Positions 34,534 through 42,625 of a DNA stretch of 64,000 bases are shown here, piece after piece. The notes below the pieces were generated by a model. That model did no database searches and was not told the origin of the DNA. It worked only from the letters and a program-made list of their open reading frames with translations. The position numbers were made by a program, and so were the translations under genes. The stretch is from Cuneatibacter sp. NSJ-177 (GTDB lineage Bacteria; Bacillota; Clostridia; Lachnospirales; Lachnospiraceae). Position 1 is the stretch's first letter; every line of letters starts with the position of its first letter. The stretch covers positions 620,001 to 684,000 of the forward strand of contig NZ_JALIFO010000001.1 in the NCBI RefSeq assembly GCF_022867805.1, in the 5' to 3' direction.

Positions 34534-35322
34534 TTACGGAGTGTCCAGGTTTTCCGGAAGGTCAGCAAGGATCAGGGAAATCCCCAATTCCTGGATTCCA
34601 CGGACGTACTCTTCAGACAGATTCTTGTCGGAGACGACAATATCAATATCCTTTAGGCTGCACTCCGAGGCAAAGGCATTGACTCCGAATTTATTGCTCT
34701 GGGCCACCAAAATGACGGTTTTCGCCCGTTCCGTAATCATTCGGATGAATTCGGCATCATCGCTGCTGTAGTCGGAGATGCCGTTCTGGAAGGTAATCCC
34801 TCCTGCGCTGATGAACGCTTTATCTACATAGTATTTGCTCAGCGTGTCGCGGACGGTGTAACCGGTGATATTCAGTTCATCATGATTAAGGCGGCCGCCC
34901 AGGATATGGACATCCACCTCAGTCCGGATCAGCTCCATGATGATGGGAATGGCGTTGGTGATCACGGTGATATTCGATTTTTGCTTTAAATTTTTAGCAA
35001 CCTCCAGCACAGTTGAGCCCATTCCTAAAAGGACGGAATCCCCGGTGCTCACCAGCTCGGCGGCGGCCTGGCCGATCGCGGCCCGTTCTACATAGCCCAG
35101 TGTGCCCTGGTCTGTGTAGGCAATGGAATCGGCAGAGGAGTTTTCTTCAAAGACAGCGCCTCCGTGGATTCGTTTCACCAGATTTTGGTCTTTCAAATAT
35201 TCCAGATCCCGGCGCGCGGTTTCGTGGGAAACATCGAAACGCTTGACGATCTCGGTGATACTGATGATTTTATTTTGTTTTAAATATTCCAGTATTTGAT
35301 TTTGGCGTTCTTTCGCAAGCAT
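34534..35322 (-). CDS. DeoR-family transcriptional repressor
   Basis: A 263-aa DeoR-type repressor: N-terminal HTH (LAKERQNQILEYLKQNKIIS, ITEIVKRFDVSHETARRDLE) and a C-terminal DeoRC sugar-phosphate sensor domain (VSTGDSVLLGMGSTVLEVA, ITFQNGISDYSSDDAEFIRM). These repressors are usually released by a phosphorylated sugar made by a neighbouring kinase. The ATG at 35322 has a GGAGG site 9 bases upstream; the longer frame includes the promoter. It is convergent to the FGGY kinase gene, which is the probable target group. Confidence 0.92.
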   Translation of the reverse strand: MLAKERQNQILEYLKQNKIISITEIVKRFDVSHETARRDLEYLKDQNLVKRIHGGAVFEENSSADSIAYTDQGTLGYVERAAIGQAAAELVSTGDSVLLGMGSTVLEVAKNLKQKSNITVITNAIPIIMELIRTEVDVHILGGRLNHDELNITGYTVRDTLSKYYVDKAFISAGGITFQNGISDYSSDDAEFIRMITERAKTVILVAQSNKFGVNAFASECSLKDIDIVVSDKNLSEEYVRGIQELGISLILADLPENLDTP

Positions 35323-35362
35323 GAACAGAGGCCTCCGGATAATATTTTTGTGCGGTAAGTTC

Positions 35363-35391
35363 AGTATAATGGAAAAAAACGCGGGGCGCAA
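35363..35391 (-). promoter_or_regulatory. Putative sigma-A promoter of the deoR gene
   Basis: On the minus strand TATACT (35368-35363) lies 17 bases past TTGCGC (35391-35386). The same bases contain a TATAAT on the plus strand (35365-35370), with no good -35 box, that might serve the M81 gene. Confidence 0.45.
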
Positions 35392-35451
35392 GTGTGAATC
35401 CGCGATTGCATCCGATCTCCGGAGAAAAAGTGAAAATTAGAGGAAGGTTGT

Positions 35452-36960
35452 GTGTTAGAAATGAAGATTATAATCGGTGAGTTCCGGCAGGAATCCAATT
35501 CTTTTAACCCGGTGACGGAGAAGTGGGAAGATTTTTTCCGCTGCGGGATCTATGAAGGAAAGCAGATGGAAGAGGCGTTGAAAGGAGAGCCCTGCGCGGT
35601 TAACGGCATGTTTCAGGCGGTTGAGGAGGCAGGCGGAACCTATGTGCCTGCTGTCTCGATGAACGGGGACAGCGGCGGGATTGTGGATCAGGAGGTTGTG
35701 AAGGTCTTCCTGGATAAGACATTGGCGGTGCTGGATAAGGAAATGCCGGTGGACGGGGTGTTCTTATCCCTTCACGGAGCGACTCAGACCGTGGAGTGGG
35801 AAGATGGATGCGGGGAAATCCTTTCCCGCATTCGGGAGAAAGCGGGAGAGCGCGCGGTAATCGCGGCTTCCTGTGACCTGCACGCGAATGTGACGGAGCT
35901 GATGTGGAAAAGCGCGGACTTTATCTGCGGCTATCACACATACCCCCATGTGGATTTTTATGAAACCGGGTATCGCGCTGCCAGGCTGGGAATTCAGGCT
36001 ATCCAGGGAAAAAAGCTGGCGATGGTGCGCTCGGAACTTCCGATGATCGTTCCGGCCAGCAGCTATACGACGCTGCGCGGCAGTTTTGCGGAGCTGATGG
36101 AAAAGGGAGACTGGATGGTGAACCAGGGAAGGATCACGGACTATTCGATTTTTCAAATGCAGCCCTGGCTGGATGTATCCTGCGGCGGCTCTGCGATTTT
36201 AACGATTGGAGAAGAACCGAAGGAGGCGGAAGAATGCGCGCGTTGTTTGGCGGAGCAGTTGTGGGAGATCCGTCACAGCTTCCGTTCCTCTTTGCTGTCT
36301 GTGTCCGAAATCTGCCGGATCGCACAAAAAAATCAGAGCGGGAAGCCAGTGATATTGGTGGATTCTTCTGATTCCACCAATGCCGGAGCCTGCGGAGACA
36401 GCGCTGTTGTTTTGCGGGAGATCCTGGCGGAGGGCGGGAATTTGAAAACTGCTTTTTACTTGAATGATCCGGCTTTGGTGGAGGACGCGTTTCGGGCAGG
36501 AGTCGGAGCAGAGAAAGAATTCGTAGTCGGCGGCTCGGTCTCCGGAAAAAGGGGGCTTTCCGCCACGGTCACCGCTGTGGTCCGTTCCCTTCATGACGGA
36601 CGCTTCCACCGGGAGGGCCCGGCCGGAAAAGGAATGTTATGCAACGTGGGAACCACGGCAGTGCTATCCGTGGGAGCAGTGGATCTGGTGGTCTGCCAGG
36701 CAATCGCTGCGCCAGGAGATCCCCAGCTCTACCGCCATTTTGGAATCGAACCGGGGGAATACCAGCTGGTCGTGGTCAAAGCCTGCACATCCTACCGGGC
36801 TTCCTATGAGGGGATGGCGGCCGGAATCTATGAAGCGGATACAGCCGGCGCGGCAGCCGTGAATCTGGATAAGCTTATGTTCCGCCGGCTGCCCAAAACC
36901 TTTTTTCCTTTTACCAACCAGGAGCTTGGACCAGTTTTGTGCAGCGTAAACTGTGATTAA
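35452..36960 (+). CDS. M81 family metallopeptidase (MlrC/microcystinase C-like)
   Basis: A 502-aa protein of the MlrC family, named after the third enzyme of microcystin breakdown but widespread in bacteria with unknown amide or peptide substrates. N-terminal marks are IIIGEFRQESNSFNP, GVFLSLHGATQTV, ASCDLHANVTE (Asp-x-His metal site) and GYHTYPHVDFYETG (His ligands); the C-terminal half has ILVDSSDSTNAGACGDS and VVVKACTSYRASYE. The GTG at 35452 sits 4-5 bases after AGGAAGG; the ATG at 35461 is the alternative. It is followed after 21 bases by an MgtC-type gene. Enzyme activity is uncertain, but the metal motif is intact. Confidence 0.85.
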   Translation: MLEMKIIIGEFRQESNSFNPVTEKWEDFFRCGIYEGKQMEEALKGEPCAVNGMFQAVEEAGGTYVPAVSMNGDSGGIVDQEVVKVFLDKTLAVLDKEMPVDGVFLSLHGATQTVEWEDGCGEILSRIREKAGERAVIAASCDLHANVTELMWKSADFICGYHTYPHVDFYETGYRAARLGIQAIQGKKLAMVRSELPMIVPASSYTTLRGSFAELMEKGDWMVNQGRITDYSIFQMQPWLDVSCGGSAILTIGEEPKEAEECARCLAEQLWEIRHSFRSSLLSVSEICRIAQKNQSGKPVILVDSSDSTNAGACGDSAVVLREILAEGGNLKTAFYLNDPALVEDAFRAGVGAEKEFVVGGSVSGKRGLSATVTAVVRSLHDGRFHREGPAGKGMLCNVGTTAVLSVGAVDLVVCQAIAAPGDPQLYRHFGIEPGEYQLVVVKACTSYRASYEGMAAGIYEADTAGAAAVNLDKLMFRRLPKTFFPFTNQELGPVLCSVNCD

Positions 36961-36981
36961 TTGGATGAAGGAAGAGTGGAA

Positions 36982-37677
36982 ATGGAAGGATTGATATTGG
37001 CGGGGGAGGAAATGCTGGAGCTGAACGGATTGACGGTCCTGTTTCGGCTGACCCTTTCTCTTTCCTGTGGAGCGCTGCTGGGATTTGAGCGTTTGCGGAA
37101 GCGACGCGGAGCCGGAGTCCGCACCTATATCCTGGTCTGCATGGCTTCCGCCATGGTGATGATGACCAGCCAGTTTATTAACCAGAACCTGCCCTATTCA
37201 ACGGATACGGGCCGAATGGGGGCGCAGGTGATCAGCGGGATCGGCTTTCTGGGAGCGGGAACCATCCTTTTGACGGGGCAGCATCGCATTCGGGGAATTA
37301 CAACGGCGGCTGGGCTTTGGGTGTCGACCTGCATTGGGCTGGCCCTTGGCATTGGATTTTATTTTGGCGGGATCAGCCTGTGTATATTCAGTTTTTTTAC
37401 AATGACGGCAATCGGGGTGTATCAGGATTGGTTTATGCGTCACAGCAAACGGATGCAGATTTATTTAGTCCTGGAAGATGTGGAAAGTATGGCAAAATTT
37501 ATGTGCTATGTCAGGCAGCATGAGATGGTTATTCTGGATTTTGAGATCATGAATACCGGGGAGGCAGGGGCGATCGGGATGACTTGCCTGGTGAAGGCAG
37601 AGAGAGGGCTCAGCCATGGGGAGATGTTTTCCCGGCTGAAAGCCTGTCCGGAAATCTGGCTGATGGAGGAATTTTGA
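36982..37677 (+). CDS. MgtC/SapB family membrane protein
   Basis: A 231-aa membrane protein with four to five helices at the N-terminus and a soluble ACT-like C-terminal part (about 160-231). Family marks are SLSCGALLGFERLRKRRGAGVRTY (split over residues 26-50), VISGIGFLGAGTILL and ITTAAGLWVSTCIGLALG. MgtC proteins inhibit F-ATPase or act in magnesium homeostasis in pathogens; many homologues are uncharacterised. The ATG at 36982 follows AAGGAAGAG and is preferred over TTG at 36961. A terminator follows. Confidence 0.88.
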   Translation: MEGLILAGEEMLELNGLTVLFRLTLSLSCGALLGFERLRKRRGAGVRTYILVCMASAMVMMTSQFINQNLPYSTDTGRMGAQVISGIGFLGAGTILLTGQHRIRGITTAAGLWVSTCIGLALGIGFYFGGISLCIFSFFTMTAIGVYQDWFMRHSKRMQIYLVLEDVESMAKFMCYVRQHEMVILDFEIMNTGEAGAIGMTCLVKAERGLSHGEMFSRLKACPEIWLMEEF

Positions 37678-37731
37678 GAGGAGAAGCATACCGTATGTCC
37701 TGCGTTTTCTTTGGCGGCATAGGAGTACGGC

Positions 37732-37775
37732 AAAAGACCGGCAGCCCTTATGAGCGGGCGCGCCGGTCTTTTCTT
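37732..37775. terminator. Bidirectional terminator after the MgtC-family gene
   Basis: AAAAGACCGGC (37732-37742) pairs with GCCGGTCTTTT (37762-37772). T and A runs on either side allow use by the convergent phosphodiesterase gene. Confidence 0.85.
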
Positions 37776-39089
37776 TTATCTCAACAGTTCGGACATGCAG
37801 GTCCCCTCCGCGTCGGGCAACTCAGCTCCCAGAATTTTAGCAAAGGTAGGGGCTTCGTCAATGATCTCACCCCGTTCCAGACGGGCGCCGGCCCGGAAGG
37901 CGGGACCCCTGCCTAAAAATACGGGCTGCGGGCCTTTTTCCGGTTGATAGCCGTGGGTAGCCTTTCCCAGCCGGTAATCCGTCAAATCAATCGGATTTAA
38001 AACCGGTTCCTCCCAGGAATCAGCAAAAGCGCTGTATCCGTCGGTCTCCGCCAGGAAGGAGAACGGGCCGTACAAACCGTATCGTCCCTTTACCTCCTCC
38101 GCGGTTTGGATCTGTTCAAATCCCCATACGCCGTCGTCAGCCAGCTTATTCAGATATTCAAATACCTGACGGTGAAGTTCCGCGTCCTTAGGGTCTTTGA
38201 GATAGACGGAGAAAGACATTCCATTGGACTGGGCAAAGGCGCGCCAGGACCGGACGGTGCCGTCGGCGTTCCGGTCGATAAATCCGCCGCGGCAAAGTAG
38301 AACATTTGGTTTGATCCGTCTTACAAAATCCAACTGGCCATGGTCGCTGAGAAGCACAAAGTTGGTCGTCTCATAGATACCGGCGTCTTCCATGGCCGCC
38401 GTCAGTTCGCCCAGCCATTCATCCAGATAGTCCAGGCAAAGCGAATTGTGCTCGGTGAAGAGCCCGTAACGGTGCCGGGTGGTATCCATGTAACAGTTAT
38501 GGATCAGCAGTAAATCCGGCTGATAGCGGCGGATCATCGAGCAGGCACATCCATTGATGAAATCGTCAAAGGTGGTATCTTTCGATAAAATTTCTTTGGT
38601 ATGATGGACGGGAAAACGGTCCAGATTGTCCTTCACTGCCTTTAAAGCATCTTCACTGGCTCCTTGACGGGCAAAGCCGTCCAGGATGGATTCGCCGGGA
38701 TCCGGAAAAAAATATTCGTTGATCAGATAGTCAATATTGGGGTTGTTCCCCATGACCGGCCAGTAAACAGAAGCGGTGGTGCACCCCGCCCGTTTGGCAG
38801 CGGCATAGATGTCTTCGGCCTGAATCAGATCGGAGGACAGCAGCCAGTTTACTTTTCCGTCGTTAACAGTTTGAAAGGACGTATTCGAGATAATGCCGTG
38901 TTTTCCGGGACGGCAGCCGGTGGCAATGGACACATGAGCCGGATAAGTCAGACTGGGGTAGACCGTGCGGATATGTTCCACTTCCGCACAATCTGCCATG
39001 AGACGGGAAAAATTTGGCTTGGTGCGCAGATATTCCAGATCTTCATGGACTAGCGCGTCCATCGAGTAAACGAGCAGTTTCTCCTTCAT
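37776..39089 (-). CDS. Alkaline-phosphatase-superfamily phosphodiesterase (NPP type)
   Basis: A 437-aa type I phosphodiesterase/nucleotide pyrophosphatase. Metal and nucleophile motifs are YSMDALVHEDL (Asp), YPSLTYPAHVSIATGCRPGK (nucleophile Thr), HNCYMDTTRHRYG (Asp/His) and LLSDHGQL (Asp-His). It has no signal peptide, so it should act in the cytoplasm on a phosphodiester or, as in the related phosphonoacetate hydrolase, a phosphonate. It has a perfect consensus promoter that resembles the one of the PhnW-like aminotransferase gene at 31.5 kb, which hints at co-regulation. Substrate not known. Confidence 0.88.
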   Translation of the reverse strand: MKEKLLVYSMDALVHEDLEYLRTKPNFSRLMADCAEVEHIRTVYPSLTYPAHVSIATGCRPGKHGIISNTSFQTVNDGKVNWLLSSDLIQAEDIYAAAKRAGCTTASVYWPVMGNNPNIDYLINEYFFPDPGESILDGFARQGASEDALKAVKDNLDRFPVHHTKEILSKDTTFDDFINGCACSMIRRYQPDLLLIHNCYMDTTRHRYGLFTEHNSLCLDYLDEWLGELTAAMEDAGIYETTNFVLLSDHGQLDFVRRIKPNVLLCRGGFIDRNADGTVRSWRAFAQSNGMSFSVYLKDPKDAELHRQVFEYLNKLADDGVWGFEQIQTAEEVKGRYGLYGPFSFLAETDGYSAFADSWEEPVLNPIDLTDYRLGKATHGYQPEKGPQPVFLGRGPAFRAGARLERGEIIDEAPTFAKILGAELPDAEGTCMSELLR

Positions 39090-39152
39090 AGGTAGGTGCC
39101 CTCCTTGATATTTTTTCGCAATCCTGGAAGCTGAGACAATAGAATTATCGTA

Positions 39153-39181
39153 ATTATAATTCTGGTGTGGGAATATGTCAA
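39153..39181 (-). promoter_or_regulatory. Consensus sigma-A promoter of the phosphodiesterase gene
   Basis: On the minus strand TTGACA (39181-39176), 17 bases, TATAAT (39158-39153). It shares ATTATTGACATA and a CCACA placed near the middle of the spacer with the aminotransferase promoter at 32637-32665. Confidence 0.85.
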
Positions 39182-39289
39182 TAATTATTGCAAAATACCA
39201 AATTTGGATAAGGGGAAATGTGAAGGTCGCAAAAATAGAAATTCGAATGCAGGAGGATATTACTCGGAATTTGTTCCTGACATAATCCG

Positions 39290-40399
39290 TCAGTACACCG
39301 GGCCTTCCGTTCCAGGCACCGTGATGGCGAGGCGGTAATAGCCGTTATCCTCCGGCTCAAAACAAAAACGTGTCAATAGCTCCCTTTGAAACGGGCAGGC
39401 CGGCTCACGGAGGCGGAGAAAACGTTTCCCGCGGCGGCGGAAGAAGTCAATCGCTTCCCCCAGCTCCTGCAAAAAATACCCTTGGGGTTTTAATTCCTCC
39501 TCCAAGGCGAGAGCGGCCACGATCCCACAGTCTGGGCGGTATGGGTCTTCCTTCAGGACCAGCATCCCGCAGACGCGGTTTAAAAGGCGGGCGAATAGGA
39601 TCTGGTATGGCTCGATGGTTTCAGCTGAGGATAAAAACGCCGGATTCTGGGCGGAAAGAGCGTTTTCTTCCTTCAGACGAGACAGCCAGGCCTTTATCTT
39701 ACCGGATTCGGCTTGGGGATCTGCGAGAGAGAAGGCGAGATTTGTGTCTGCACTCCTGCCGGTGTATTGAGTTCTCCGTAGGTTGGGGGGAAGATGGGAA
39801 CTATCGTTGATGAAAACAACGTTCCAGGTGCCGGAATCCTCCACCTCCACCAAGGTGACGGCGGTGTTGTCGCCGCTTTTGATTCTTTCATAATAGCTGA
39901 TATCCTGACCGAGCAGGGTGGTCAGCATACAGGTCAGGAGACAGGAATGGGTGACCGCAACCACGACTCCTCCCTGGTTTTCGTGGGCCATTCTTCGCAG
40001 GATCTCTATGCCCCTTTCGGCGACAGTGGGGAAAGGGTCCGCGCCGGGGATTTGATGTGTCCAAGGGGTGGCCGTCCAGATTTTCCAGAGGTCCGGATAC
40101 CGGCAGGCAATCGTTCCCAGGCTGTAGCCTTCCCAGGTGCCGATGGTGTACTCCCGCAGGAGCATGCGGAGCTGGACGGGAAGTCCCTTCCTGCGGGCCA
40201 GCGGCGCAGCTGTCATTCTGGCGCGGTAGGAATCGCTGCTGTAGACAGCGGTAACGGCTATCGATTGAAAACGGTCGGCCAGAACTTCCGACTGCAATAT
40301 CCCTTTTCTTGTGACGATTCCGTCAAACTGTGCATGATTCCGGCGGCAGGCGTTGCCTTCGGATTCACAATGGCGGACAAAATAGACTTGTGTTTTCAT
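39290..40399 (-). CDS. Histidine phosphatase with C-terminal GNAT-like domain
   Basis: Residues 1 to about 200 are a phosphoglycerate-mutase-like histidine phosphatase: VYFVRHCESEGNA (phospho-His10), YSSDSYRARMTAAPLA, REYTIGTWEGYSLG and VVAVTHSCLLTCML (second His). Residues about 245-369 resemble an N-acetyltransferase fold: CGMLVLKEDPYRPDCGIVAA, LQELGEAIDFFRRRGKRFLR, and an ending in TRFCFEPEDNGYYRLAI like the GNAT 'GF' strand. The combined length of 369 aa is well above that of a single-domain phosphatase (about 200). The start ATG follows GAGAGGAGG. A role in sugar-phosphate removal with an added acyl-transfer or sensing domain is inference. Confidence 0.78.
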   Translation of the reverse strand: MKTQVYFVRHCESEGNACRRNHAQFDGIVTRKGILQSEVLADRFQSIAVTAVYSSDSYRARMTAAPLARRKGLPVQLRMLLREYTIGTWEGYSLGTIACRYPDLWKIWTATPWTHQIPGADPFPTVAERGIEILRRMAHENQGGVVVAVTHSCLLTCMLTTLLGQDISYYERIKSGDNTAVTLVEVEDSGTWNVVFINDSSHLPPNLRRTQYTGRSADTNLAFSLADPQAESGKIKAWLSRLKEENALSAQNPAFLSSAETIEPYQILFARLLNRVCGMLVLKEDPYRPDCGIVAALALEEELKPQGYFLQELGEAIDFFRRRGKRFLRLREPACPFQRELLTRFCFEPEDNGYYRLAITVPGTEGPVY

Positions 40400-40451
40400 G
40401 GGACCTCCTCTCAGCAGACAAAAACATAGGAAACAAAGGCGCGTTTCCTGA

Positions 40452-40481
40452 ATTATAGTGCGATAGGGCCAGAGGTGTCAA
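40452..40481 (-). promoter_or_regulatory. Consensus sigma-A promoter of the histidine phosphatase gene
   Basis: On the minus strand TTGACA (40481-40476), 18 bases, TATAAT (40457-40452). Further upstream a 16-base imperfect palindrome, CCAACATTAATGTGGG (40529-40544), lies between this promoter and the ABC operon promoter and may be an operator. Confidence 0.8.
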
Positions 40482-40625
40482 TGGAAAATCAACTAAATAA
40501 AAAATAAATGACCGTTTGTGTGCACAATCCAACATTAATGTGGGCTGAAGTGCTTGCCAAATTGATATATGAGGAAAAAAATAAGGGATAATTCGATAAT
40601 TAACAAGAAAACGGTCATAATATTG

Positions 40626-40654
40626 TTGCAAAAACCAACACTACGTGCTATACT
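40626..40654 (+). promoter_or_regulatory. Sigma-A promoter of the ABC transporter operon
   Basis: TTGCAA (40626-40631), 17-base spacer, TATACT (40649-40654). The spacer overlaps GTTGcaaaaacCAAC, a small inverted repeat. The first ribosome site downstream belongs to a 44-codon ORF at 40715. Confidence 0.7.
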
Positions 40655-40714
40655 AGCCGTAATAAGAGAAGCGATGAAAAGAAAGATGAATTTTTAGACA
40701 AAGGGAGGAACCGA

Positions 40715-40849
40715 ATGAAGAATGCAGCGTTTCAATCCCGTGTGGATCCAGGCGATTCTGGACGGATGAGGCGGAAAGACAGAAAACCGCCGGCGGAGCG
40801 GAACCGCCTGAATAAAACAAAAAATGTGTGGAAAGGAAGTGTCATATGA
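40715..40849 (+). CDS. Short ORF translationally coupled to the ABC permease gene
   Basis: A 44-codon ORF with a strong AAGGGAGGAA site about 6 bases before its ATG. Its TGA stop overlaps the start codon of the permease gene as ATGA (40846-40849), and the permease has a second, weaker site within this ORF. The peptide is very basic and hydrophilic (SRVDPGDSGRMRRKDRKPP in the middle), with no signal or membrane segment. It looks like a leader ORF that sets translation of the importer rather than a functional protein, but no experiment or homology supports either. Confidence 0.5.
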   Translation: MKNAAFQSRVDPGDSGRMRRKDRKPPAERNRLNKTKNVWKGSVI

Positions 40850-41709
40850 ATCAAATTCGAAAAAGAAAACCGCTGCCCTATCTGCTGTTGCTGCCGATGG
40901 TACTGCTATTTACCACCTTTACTTTTTACCCTTTTTTGAGAAGCATTTTTTTGTCTTTTTTTGTTACTGACCCCCTGGGGAACCCGGCGACCTTTGTCGG
41001 ACTGAGGAATTATGAACGGGTAATGACCACCAGCGGTTTTTCCAAATCGATTCTATCTACGGTTAAATTTGCCTTGATGGTAGGAGTAGGGACTTTTTCT
41101 CTGGCTATGGTGCTGGCGCTGCTCTGCATTAAACCTCAGAAAGGAAGCCGGATTTATCAGACCATGTACTCCCTCCCCATTGCCGTTGCTTCGGTGCCGG
41201 TTTCTGCTTTGGCTTCTTACATATTGTCAAAGTACGGTATTCTCAATCAAATCCTCGGAACGGACATCGCCTGGCTGTCAACGGAAGCGACCGCTTTGGC
41301 GGCATGCGCGGCCGTCACGATATGGTCCGGGGTTGGAACCAGCTTTATTTTTCTTTTAGTGGGATTCAGAAATGTACCGGATGAATTGCTGGAATGCGCC
41401 CGGCTGGACGGGGCCGGATCCATCCGCCGAATTATCCATGTCATCCTTCCCCTGGCGTCCCCCCAAGTTTTCTTTGTGATATTTTTAAACATTGTAAATT
41501 CTTTTAAGGCATTTGCCATCATTAAGCTCCTGACGCAAAAAGGGCCGAACGACTCCACCAACATCTTGGTTTACGCGATATATTCCAACGCTTTTTTGCG
41601 CGGACGGTTTGAGACAGCCTGTGTATACTCCCTTGTACTGTGTGCAATCATTTTTGTGGTCACCAGAATACAGCTTCTCTGTGAGAAAAGGATGGTGCAT
41701 TATCAATGA
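40846..41709 (+). CDS. Carbohydrate ABC transporter permease (MalF/UgpA type)
   Basis: A 287-aa permease with six membrane helices. The inner-membrane permease signature for ATPase contact is ECARLDGAGSIRRIIHVILP (the EAA loop, about residues 183-202). It pairs with the MalG-type permease that follows by an ATGA overlap and the binding lipoprotein after that. No ATPase gene is present; in clostridia a shared MsiK-like ATPase elsewhere usually serves such systems. The ATG at 40846 with an AAAGGAAG site was chosen over the GTG at 40828. Confidence 0.92.
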   Translation: MNQIRKRKPLPYLLLLPMVLLFTTFTFYPFLRSIFLSFFVTDPLGNPATFVGLRNYERVMTTSGFSKSILSTVKFALMVGVGTFSLAMVLALLCIKPQKGSRIYQTMYSLPIAVASVPVSALASYILSKYGILNQILGTDIAWLSTEATALAACAAVTIWSGVGTSFIFLLVGFRNVPDELLECARLDGAGSIRRIIHVILPLASPQVFFVIFLNIVNSFKAFAIIKLLTQKGPNDSTNILVYAIYSNAFLRGRFETACVYSLVLCAIIFVVTRIQLLCEKRMVHYQ

Positions 41710-42572
41710 AAATCGAGAAGAATTCCCATATAGTAACGGCAGCGGCGCCCAAACGGAAATGGAAGGAGAGAGCCGGTTTCTTGTTTAAATTCCTTCTGGG
41801 CCTTTTCTTTATTTCCCCGTTGCTGATCGGCTTTGTGTTCAGCTTTGTACCATCCGAATATTTAAATAATTTGCCGGCCCTGCAAACGATTTTAGACAAT
41901 CTGACTCTGGATAATTACCGCTTTATATTGGACTATATTCCGATCTTCCGGTTCTTAAGCAATTCGTTCATCGTGTGCGCGATTATTATCCTGGTTCAGG
42001 TGCTTTTTTCAAGCTTTGCTGCCTACGCCTTTTCCTTTTTTAAATTTCGGGGCAGTAAGTTGCTGTTTCAACTGATCCTGGTCGCCATGATGATACCGGC
42101 TGAGGTCACGGTGATCGCCAATTACCTGACGATTCAGAACTGGAATTTGATCAATACCTACATCGGGCTGTGCGCGACCAGTCTTTTAGGGGGAACTTCC
42201 ATCTTTATGATGCGCCAGAGTTATATGCAGATTCCAAAGGAATTAAAGGAAGCGTCCCTGGTGGACGGCTGCGGAGACATGCGGTTTTTGTTTAAAATTG
42301 CCATGCCTTTGACGATACCGACCATTGCCTCTCTGGCGATTTTCCTGTTTATTTCCGCCTATAATATGTACTTTTGGCCTATGCTGATCGCTCAGAATAC
42401 GGATATGCAGACGATCCAGATTGGGATGGCTATGCTGGTCGGAACGGAAAACGTGGAGTACGGCCATGTGTTGGCCGGGGCCATGATCAGCATTATAATC
42501 CCGATCGCCGCATTTATTATTGGCCAGGATTATTTGATCAAAGGAATGACCTCCGGCGCAGTAAAAGGATAA
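41706..42572 (+). CDS. Carbohydrate ABC transporter permease (MalG/UgpE type)
   Basis: A 288-aa partner permease with six helices. The EAA motif is KEASLVDGCGDMRFLFKIAMP (about residues 180-200). N-terminal residues 1-30 are basic and cytoplasmic. It overlaps the previous permease by four bases (ATGA) and is followed by the binding protein after 53 bases. Substrate class (sugar, glycerol-phosphate or oligosaccharide) cannot be told. Confidence 0.92.
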   Translation: MKIEKNSHIVTAAAPKRKWKERAGFLFKFLLGLFFISPLLIGFVFSFVPSEYLNNLPALQTILDNLTLDNYRFILDYIPIFRFLSNSFIVCAIIILVQVLFSSFAAYAFSFFKFRGSKLLFQLILVAMMIPAEVTVIANYLTIQNWNLINTYIGLCATSLLGGTSIFMMRQSYMQIPKELKEASLVDGCGDMRFLFKIAMPLTIPTIASLAIFLFISAYNMYFWPMLIAQNTDMQTIQIGMAMLVGTENVEYGHVLAGAMISIIIPIAAFIIGQDYLIKGMTSGAVKG

Positions 42573-42625
42573 GAGGGGGCCGTACCGGTTCCCATCTAAA
42601 TAAAATAAGAAAGTGAGGAAAAAGT

